The notes below the pieces were generated by a model. It had not been told where the DNA came from. It searched no databases and was given only the letters and a program-made list of their open reading frames with translations. DNA of 64,000 nucleotides, from positions 1 to 64,000 of the forward strand of contig JAJYLL010000002.1 in assembly GCA_021787735.1 (NCBI GenBank), written 5' to 3'. This document shows, in pieces, positions 1 through 6,907 of this stretch. Every line of letters starts with the position of its first letter. The stretch's first letter is position 1. Source of the stretch: Acidobacteriota bacterium. GTDB lineage: Bacteria; Acidobacteriota; Terriglobia; UBA7540. The position numbers were made by a program, and so were the translations under genes.

Positions 1-22
1 CCCGGCTTCACCCGGCGGCGAT

Positions 23-914
23 TTAGGGTTCGATGCCGATCCGATCGTTCACGGCGCCGTGAATCCGCTGCTTGCTCCCCAAGTACATCTCGGTTGTCTC
101 GACCGAGATATGACCCAACAGGAATTGAATCTGCTCCATCTCTCCCCCTGTCACGTGACACAGGCGAGCGCAAGAGCGGCGAAGGTCGTGTAAAGCGAGT
201 TTCGTGAGGGTCAATTTGGCGGCGTACTCTTTCACCACATGCCAGACTACCCTTTCCGTAATGCCGTCGCCCCAAGTCTTTCCAGCCCGGCAAACGCATC
301 GAAAGATCCTGCCGCTTACAATTCCTGCCGCCTTGAGCCAGTCGTCCGTCGTTTGCTTCACCCAATCAGGAACTGGAACAGTACGAAGATGACCACCCTT
401 TCCAATAAGGTCCACAATTGCCCAGTGATTTTCACGTCGTTGAATCAGTTCCGTAGTGAGCTCAGCAAGTTCCCGACGGCGCAGTCCACAGCCCAGCAGC
501 ACGGCGAGAATCGCTCTGTCGCGTTTTCCTTTGAGCGTGTCACTCCCAGGTGCCTGCCAAAGGCGTCGACTATCCTCGGCGGTTAGCCAATTCCCAAGAC
601 GCACACCCAGCATCGGCAGCCTCATACGCGAGTCGGCGCACGGCGGCCAGACGAACATTGATGGTACCTGGCGCCAGTTGGCGACTCTCAAGGTGAATCC
701 TGTAGCGCATGACAACGGTCTTGTTGAAGGACAGGCGAGGCTCAGAACAATACCAGGCGATGAATTCATCGATGGAGTGCCGATAACCGCGTTGAGGCTC
801 TGGTGAGCGCAGGCTGTCAAGTACCGCCGATTTAGAGTGATCTAGATCAGGCAGCCCCAGTTTCAGTTTAGGTCGACGGGTCTTCTTTCTAATCCCCTTT
901 GATTTTCTCATCAT
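23..914 (-). pseudogene. Tyrosine recombinase (phage-type integrase), frameshifted
   Basis: Site-specific recombinase broken into two frames. The N-terminal frame (570-914) encodes the basic start and the helical core-binding (SAM-like) domain and runs into a stop at about 570. The catalytic domain continues in another frame down to 23. That half keeps every catalytic element: Arg in GLRRREL, Lys in GKGGHLRTV, the HDLRR His-x-x-Arg box, the LGHIS His, and the Tyr in TEMYLG. The junction lies near 600-620, where the linker between the two domains also looks shorter than in relatives, so I infer a small out-of-frame deletion rather than a one-base error. Family function (DNA strand exchange by a 3'-phosphotyrosine) is established; inactivity here is inferred. 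A sequencing error or a translational frameshift cannot be excluded. Confidence 0.8.
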
Positions 915-1412
915 GGCCAGCCGCCTCCTGACGGCTGGCCTGAAGATAAGTCGGATCAGCGGGGCGAGCGGGCGGGTAGCCCGTAATACGTCAATGTGGA
1001 TTGTCTTTCCGCCTCCTTTCGAGCGAATGAAGCGTCGATTGGGTCTCCCCCATCAGCTATGAACATAAGGTCACAATTCGTTATTGATGCGATGCTGTCA
1101 GGGGTCTTGCGAGCCTTCAAAGTTACCCCGCCTCTCGCTGAGCGCATCCTGGGCCGGACCACCTTTCTCGGGACATTTGTAACTCACACTCCACCTCGAA
1201 GGGGATATCCTCGCCTTGAGGTGGCCTCGGTCCGCCTCCTGGCCATAGGATCGTGATTGCAACAGAGCCGGTCCGATGTATACTCCAATGGCAAACTGTG
1301 CCAAGGGGCACGATTGCATCCAGCGGGGTTCAGGCACAATTTATCGATTCACGGAGATTTCGGACCATTGAGAGCTGATAAATCCAGCCCGTTATGGAAG
1401 CTAGAGGGGGAT
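915..1412. other. Intergenic stretch, no gene recognised
   Basis: About 500 bases between the broken integrase and the C45-like gene. Short ORFs exist on both strands but none resembles a known protein or has a convincing ribosome binding site. No tRNA or insertion sequence end was seen. Confidence 0.5.
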
Positions 1413-3065
1413 GTGATAAAGTCGCATCAGCAGAACACCACCACAGCATTTACCCGGAGGGAGTGGATAAAACTCGCCGCATCGGCCGGCTCGATGGCCT
1501 TCTCTGCTGGTGGCCTGAGGGCCATGTCAACGGCTGCAATGCCTCCACCAGCGGCAACGGCACCCGGTACGCCCGCACAATGGACGGGCCGCAACCGGAA
1601 GCTCGACGGCTATTACGTTGCTCCGCATTATCCGGCCTATGAGCCGCATCCGCGCTATCTCGGCGAGCTTCACGGTTCCTGGTACCAAATCGGCAGGCAA
1701 TATGGAGAGCGGGCCGGAGACCTGATCCGCATGGTCTATGAGGGCTGGTACCTGGAGCTGCTTCCGGTTCAGGGCAGCCCCGAGGCCATAGCTGCCTATC
1801 TGCGCCAGCAGCAACAATACTATGAATTTCTGGTGCCCGAGGCGCTTGAGATGATGCATGGCATCGCCGACGGTGCGGCAACGGAGCTTTCACACTCGGC
1901 ATTCCCCCACGAACTCAGCCATTTCTATAAGATTCTGATGATCAACAGTTATTTCGGTTTGCAGGCGAAGCCACCTGTTTCGGCGACTGCCGAAGTGGCG
2001 CCTCCAGAGGGTGCGGTCCACTGCTGCAGCGGCGCGGTCATTCTTGGTGCTGCGACACGGGACGGCAAGGCTATCCACGTCAGTTCGGAAGATCAGCACT
2101 TCTTCCCACAGGAATATCTTGTCACCTTCATTGCCCACCCCAGCGATCGGCGAGCCCACCGATACACTGTGACCGACTCGGCGGGCGAGATAGGAAGCGA
2201 GCACGCGCAAAACGATCGCGGCGTGACGGTGAGCGGATATGCGGGCGGCCATTACGGAATTCTCGGTCCAACGCTGGCCCACCCGTTTTCAGGATACCGC
2301 CGGCCAGCCCTGGACTGGCAGGTGGGCGATTTTTATGCGGCGGCATTTGCAGACTCGGCGCGGCACGCCGTGGAGTTGCTGACCGTCGGCCGGCCGGAAT
2401 ACCGGGCCATGTCGGGCCACAAGATTGTGATCGGCAAATGCGCGCTGGGTGTCAATTGGGTGATTTCCGACCGCCATGAAGCCTTTGTGGTCGAAAGCAT
2501 TCCAGCCGATCAAAAAGGAATCGCGCGCTATGCGATCCGGACGCCAGGACAGATGGGCGAGACCGGCAGCCATTACATCGTCTCTACAAATAACGTCGAG
2601 GCCAAAGACAGTTACAACGAGGATAATGTCCACGACGCGGGCCACCCCATGAGCCAGCACGGAAACAGCAACCAGCATCCGACGCACTTTGGGCTGAGCA
2701 TCGCCGGCATGCGGTTCTGGACGTTCATGTGGCTGATCAAAAGGCAGTACGGCCATGTCACCGTCGACATGGTGCAGGCGTGGCGCAGAACGCATTTTGT
2801 GTACGACCGGTCGGGAGCCCGGCATGACACTATCGAGGCCGGAGGCCGCAAAGTTCCGGTCCATCTCGTGCCCGATGCGGCAACGCTCTGCTGGCACAGT
2901 TCAGGGCCGGCCGGCGTTGATACTTTTAAGGGCGTCGATACCTACGTCAGCCTGTCGGTGGCTGACGACTTGACGTCTTTCCGCACCAAAGGCAGACCAT
3001 GCGAGTGGCTGGGGCCTTGGGATCGTTTGTCGCTGCGCGATCCTCTACCAGCCACTACAGCGTAA
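1413..3065 (+). CDS. Tat-exported C45-like autoproteolytic acyltransferase/hydrolase
   Basis: Probable Ntn-hydrolase of the C45 (acyl-CoA:6-APA acyltransferase, phospholipase B-like) group, about 550 residues. The N-terminus has a twin-arginine signal (TRREWIK at residues 14-20, then an Ala/Ser/Gly-rich hydrophobic stretch), so it is predicted to be exported folded. The mature part has an early LHGSWYQIGRQYG block typical of the family and a Cys-Cys-Ser-Gly block at residues 204-207 followed by ATRDGKAIH, which fits the self-cleavage site where the nucleophilic Cys becomes the new N-terminus. The frame stays open upstream to 1257, but that part has no family character; I chose GTG at 1413, just behind a GA-rich stretch and just ahead of the Tat motif. 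A DUF1259 gene follows 41 bases downstream, suggesting cotranscription. The substrate is unknown; the family assignment is by motif only. Confidence 0.6.
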   Translation: MIKSHQQNTTTAFTRREWIKLAASAGSMAFSAGGLRAMSTAAMPPPAATAPGTPAQWTGRNRKLDGYYVAPHYPAYEPHPRYLGELHGSWYQIGRQYGERAGDLIRMVYEGWYLELLPVQGSPEAIAAYLRQQQQYYEFLVPEALEMMHGIADGAATELSHSAFPHELSHFYKILMINSYFGLQAKPPVSATAEVAPPEGAVHCCSGAVILGAATRDGKAIHVSSEDQHFFPQEYLVTFIAHPSDRRAHRYTVTDSAGEIGSEHAQNDRGVTVSGYAGGHYGILGPTLAHPFSGYRRPALDWQVGDFYAAAFADSARHAVELLTVGRPEYRAMSGHKIVIGKCALGVNWVISDRHEAFVVESIPADQKGIARYAIRTPGQMGETGSHYIVSTNNVEAKDSYNEDNVHDAGHPMSQHGNSNQHPTHFGLSIAGMRFWTFMWLIKRQYGHVTVDMVQAWRRTHFVYDRSGARHDTIEAGGRKVPVHLVPDAATLCWHSSGPAGVDTFKGVDTYVSLSVADDLTSFRTKGRPCEWLGPWDRLSLRDPLPATTA

Positions 3066-3106
3066 ACTGGCTGCGTTCGGTTTGACCGCCTATGGGAGGG
3101 CAAGTC

Positions 3107-4006
3107 ATGTTTCGAAAGTTCATTCTGGTTTCTCTATTTGTCATTTGTGCAACGCCATTTGCGCGCCCAGCGACGAAGCTCGATACGGCGAAGATTGACA
3201 CCGCGCTCGGCCGGGCCGGTTCCTGGACTGGAGGTCTTTACGTCGTCGACTTTTTCCGTCCCGACCTGGGGGTAACCCTCGAGGGAGTACGGCTGGCACC
3301 CGAAAGCATTGACTCGTTCGCAACCTTCGTGGGGACTGGCGATCAGGCCGAGATGATGGGCGAAGTTTGCGCCCTCCAGGGTGAAGTCACGACGGTCGTG
3401 GAGAAACTTCGGGCCAGGGGCATTGAGATTACGGGAATCCATAACCACTTCATCGAGGAATCACCGCGCCTCATGTTTATTCATTTCATGGCCAGTGGAC
3501 AGGCTGGAAATCTGGCGCGTGCATTCCGGTCTGCCCTGGCCACAACTTCGACGCCACTCGGTAGCTTTCCTCCTCCGCGGCAAGTGACTGCGGCACCCGC
3601 TTGGGCCAAAACCGTGGGGAACGCTCTGGGTTTCCAAGCGGACGCGCAGTATTCATCAGACTATGGGGGCCTGACAGTGGGAGTCCCGCACGCCGGCTTC
3701 GCTTCGAGTCCCATACACGACTACTGGTACGTGAACTATATGTTTTTCCAGGAGGCCCCGGCTGGCAAGATAGCTGCAACGGGAGACCTGGCAGTTACGG
3801 CGAGTGAGCTCAACCCGGTGCTATCCGCCCTGACCGCGGAGGGATTCCAGATCTTTGGTGTCCACAACCACATGATCGAGGAGCATCCGCGCTTGTTTTT
3901 CGTCCACTTCTGGAAGATCGGCGCGCCGGCTGAACTGGCCAGTGGCCTGAAAGCAGCGCTGGCGCACGTCAATACACGATACCAGCATGATCGTGCCCTT
4001 CACTGA
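3107..4006 (+). CDS. DUF1259 (LppY/LpqO-like) secreted protein, two tandem domains
   Basis: 299-residue protein with an N-terminal signal peptide (MFRKFILVSLFVICATPFARP) and two tandem copies of the DUF1259 fold. Each copy ends in the diagnostic block: GIHNHFIEESPRLMFIHF in the first and GVHNHMIEEHPRLFFVHF in the second. The conserved His/Asn/Glu/Pro residues suggest a metal or ligand site, but the family has no firmly known function. ATG 3107 is preferred over ATG 3092 because a GGGAGGG ribosome site (3094-3100) sits just upstream of it. It lies directly behind the C45-like hydrolase on the same strand, so the two may be expressed together as secreted proteins. Confidence 0.85.
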   Translation: MFRKFILVSLFVICATPFARPATKLDTAKIDTALGRAGSWTGGLYVVDFFRPDLGVTLEGVRLAPESIDSFATFVGTGDQAEMMGEVCALQGEVTTVVEKLRARGIEITGIHNHFIEESPRLMFIHFMASGQAGNLARAFRSALATTSTPLGSFPPPRQVTAAPAWAKTVGNALGFQADAQYSSDYGGLTVGVPHAGFASSPIHDYWYVNYMFFQEAPAGKIAATGDLAVTASELNPVLSALTAEGFQIFGVHNHMIEEHPRLFFVHFWKIGAPAELASGLKAALAHVNTRYQHDRALH

Positions 4007-4135
4007 TTCGAGCCAGCAACCTTCAGGGACACTGTCCAGTTCCCTGATACCTTTCACATGCAAACCAGCCGGTTGCGCCTCGGTAACAGATTTGCATGAA
4101 GGCCTCGGATAGGCATCGACCTTGACGAGATTCAG

Positions 4136-6865
4136 CTAATGTTTCTGCAGCCAACGCCAAAGCCCCGGGCCAGAGTTGAAGCCCTCGAGCAGCCAAAGAT
4201 CGCTGCGCTCCTTGCGAATCGATACCGCGAAACTCTTGCCGTCGGGAGCCAGGCTGAGTCGTACGCCAGGCTGCCAGACTCCGCTCGGCAGGAAATCCAT
4301 TCCCAGGTCCTCAATAGATTTCTCCTTCCCCGAGGCGACGTCCACTGAAAACAGAATCTGGTGACGATCATTGTCTGGATGAATGCCATAGAGCAACCTT
4401 CCGTCTCGCGACCAGAGCAGATAATCGGTTTTCAGCGGTCCCAAGCTGCGTTCCTTCTTGCCATCGGGAGAGACAAGCAGCCAATCACCGTTCGCCGATT
4501 CAACAGTAATCCAATTCCCCTCTGGCGACCAGGCTGGAATGAACCCATTGCCGCATCCATTTCCTTCCAGGATTACAGGCGCTTCCGAGCCTCCCAGCTT
4601 GTATTTCGCCAATTCCGATTTCCCCCCTGCGAACCTTTCATACGCCAACCAATTCCCATCAGGCGACCATGCGGGCGGGCCTTCGCCAACGGTTCCGGCT
4701 TCATGCGTAAGACGGACCGGGGTTCCTCCCCTGACGGGTGAAATCCAAATCCAGGCCGTGCTATCTTTGCCGCTCCTAACCCTTGTAAAGGCAATTCGCG
4801 AGCCGTCGGGGGAGAAAACAGGGCCCCAGAATCCTGCCGTGGGATTTGAGAATTGCTTGGGCGTCACCAGAGGCCGAGACCAGCCTTCCCCTGAGCTTTT
4901 CAGCCAGATCTCCTGCGGCCCATCCTGGTCGGACACGTAAACAAGCTCCTGTGCCACGGGCGACCAGGCCGGGTTGAATTCTGAGCGATCCGTGCTGACC
5001 AGAGGCTGCGGTACGCCGCCGTTCAGGGGCACCTCCTCGATGTCAAGGTCCAAGCGCCGATTAGCGAAGATCAGTTCCTGCCCGTCCGGTGAAACAGCCG
5101 GCCAGTCCTCCTCGTCCAGCCCGGAGGTCAATTGACGTAAGGTATTTGACTGCGTATTTGCAAGCCAGAGGTTGCGGTCGGATTGGCCGCGGGTTCCCAT
5201 TGAAATAACCACGTGGCGGCTGTCCGGCATCCAGGAGAAGCGAGGGGCGATCGACGGAGACGGAAGATTTTGGAGTACCTGCCGGGGAACGTCTCCGGAG
5301 CCTCCCGGGTAAGGAATCATCCACCACTGGTGTGAAAAAGTCTTCTCCGCTGCGGTCCCAGCTATGGAAAGCAGAATCCTGGAACCGTCAGGCGAAAAGC
5401 TCATTTCGGGGAAATTGATGATTTCCGTTTTCGCAAAGGGGGCGGGTGAGTACTTCCGCAATGGGACGCCGGGCGGCGAAGAAATCCAAAGGGAGTACAC
5501 ACCTTCCGCCCTGCGAAGCACGGCCAGGACTTTACCATCCGGAGAAAGGGCGGCGGTGTCTATGTTCTTTATCACCAATGTGGGTTCTCCACCGGCTACG
5601 GCCGCAGACCAGAGGCTGCCGTTGTCGTTGAAATAGTCCTTGTAATAAAAGACACGGCTTGAATCCGGCGACCAGAAGGCCACGACTCCCGCCGGCCCTG
5701 GCGTGATCCGTGTGGAAACCGCTGAACCGAGACTCCGCACGAACACCTCAGGCTCTCCTTTCACGATGCCGGTATAGGCGAAGCTCTTGCCGTCCGGAGC
5801 CCAGGCCGGGTGTTCCGCAATTGACAAATCCGTGCCGAGCGGGGTGAAGCGATAATTTGTGAGATCGGAACCCTGTTGTGGCGGGAAAAGCAAAACGGCC
5901 AGGAATACACCGATTGCTACGGTCAGCGCCCCTGCCAGGACTGCAAGGATCAGGGGCATCCGGCTGCGGCGGACCCTTGAAACCGGGAGATCGGCGCCCG
6001 AAGCCGTGGTAAAACTCTCGGAAAGATGGTCGCGCAGGCTGCGCAACTCCTGGTAAAGATCCCGCGTCGAGTCATAACGCTCGTGTGGCTCCTTGGCAAG
6101 GCACCGGTCGATCACCCAACGCAAGGGTGCGGGAAGCCTGGCATCGAGGGGCGGCGCTTCTTCTGTAATGATTGCCGCAAGCGTCTGGACGCTGGCTGGC
6201 CTTTCAAAGGGCCTCTTTCCGCTGCCGGCCTCATAGAGAATCAGCCCGAAGGAAAACTGGTCCGAATGGAAGCCAAGGTCTGAGCCCCGCGCCTGCTCTG
6301 GGCTCATGTAGTTCACGGTTCCAAGGATCGTTCCCGGCCGGGTCGGCCCAACGCTGGCCGTAGGACCATCGGAAGGCGTAAGGATGCCAGTCTGCTTGGC
6401 AAGACCGAAATCCAGAATCTTCACCCGCCCGTGGCGCGTGACCATAATGTTTTCCGGTTTGAGGTCGCGGTGGATGATTCCGGCTGCGTGCGCGGCAGCC
6501 AGGCCATCGGCAAGCTGAACGCCGAGGTCAAGCAGCCTGCGCACCGGAACCGCTCCACGGTTGATCAGCGCCCGCAAGGACTCGCCTTCCACGAGTTCCG
6601 TTACAAGGTAGGCCATGCCATCGTTGATGCCGATATCGAAAACAGTGATTATATTGGGATGGTTGAGGGCGCTGGCCGAGCGGGCCTCCTGCTCGAAACG
6701 GGCGCGCCGCACAGGATCGCCGGCAACGTCCAGTGGCAGCACCTTCAGGGCTACCTCGCGTCCGAGGCGCGTGTCGCGCGCGCGGTACACCTCGCCCATG
6801 CCGCCTGCACCCAGGGGCGATAGAATTTCATAAGGGCCGAGCCTTTCTCCTGTTGTCAGACTCAT
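4136..6865 (-). CDS. Membrane Ser/Thr protein kinase with TolB/WD40-like beta-propeller
   Basis: 909 residues. The cytoplasmic N-terminal Hanks-type kinase domain is intact: Gly-rich loop at 19-25, Lys41, HRDLKPEN at 132-139, DFG at 152-154, and an SPE motif at 188-190. A single hydrophobic segment at about 304-327 should anchor it, and the remaining roughly 570 residues contain repeated SPDG/SPDS blades of the PD40/TolB type, placing a beta-propeller sensor on the far side of the membrane. Such kinases are numerous in Acidobacteriota and phosphorylate mostly unknown targets. It sits 42 bases behind a paralogous kinase in the same orientation, so the two form an operon. An AAAAGAG site precedes the ATG. 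The ligand is unknown. Confidence 0.93.
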   Translation of the reverse strand: MSLTTGERLGPYEILSPLGAGGMGEVYRARDTRLGREVALKVLPLDVAGDPVRRARFEQEARSASALNHPNIITVFDIGINDGMAYLVTELVEGESLRALINRGAVPVRRLLDLGVQLADGLAAAHAAGIIHRDLKPENIMVTRHGRVKILDFGLAKQTGILTPSDGPTASVGPTRPGTILGTVNYMSPEQARGSDLGFHSDQFSFGLILYEAGSGKRPFERPASVQTLAAIITEEAPPLDARLPAPLRWVIDRCLAKEPHERYDSTRDLYQELRSLRDHLSESFTTASGADLPVSRVRRSRMPLILAVLAGALTVAIGVFLAVLLFPPQQGSDLTNYRFTPLGTDLSIAEHPAWAPDGKSFAYTGIVKGEPEVFVRSLGSAVSTRITPGPAGVVAFWSPDSSRVFYYKDYFNDNGSLWSAAVAGGEPTLVIKNIDTAALSPDGKVLAVLRRAEGVYSLWISSPPGVPLRKYSPAPFAKTEIINFPEMSFSPDGSRILLSIAGTAAEKTFSHQWWMIPYPGGSGDVPRQVLQNLPSPSIAPRFSWMPDSRHVVISMGTRGQSDRNLWLANTQSNTLRQLTSGLDEEDWPAVSPDGQELIFANRRLDLDIEEVPLNGGVPQPLVSTDRSEFNPAWSPVAQELVYVSDQDGPQEIWLKSSGEGWSRPLVTPKQFSNPTAGFWGPVFSPDGSRIAFTRVRSGKDSTAWIWISPVRGGTPVRLTHEAGTVGEGPPAWSPDGNWLAYERFAGGKSELAKYKLGGSEAPVILEGNGCGNGFIPAWSPEGNWITVESANGDWLLVSPDGKKERSLGPLKTDYLLWSRDGRLLYGIHPDNDRHQILFSVDVASGKEKSIEDLGMDFLPSGVWQPGVRLSLAPDGKSFAVSIRKERSDLWLLEGFNSGPGLWRWLQKH

Positions 6866-6907
6866 CTCTTTTGCGTCATTCTCCAGTTCATTCTGCAGGT
6901 CGCTCCA

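Noticed and set aside
1257-1412. N-terminal extension of the C45-like protein
   Set aside because: The extension precedes a Tat signal that must be N-terminal and has no family character.
4007-4135. ATGCAAA/TTTGCAT inverted repeat as terminator between convergent genes
   Set aside because: Arms are short, the loop is 26 bases and no T-tract follows, so I could not support a terminator.
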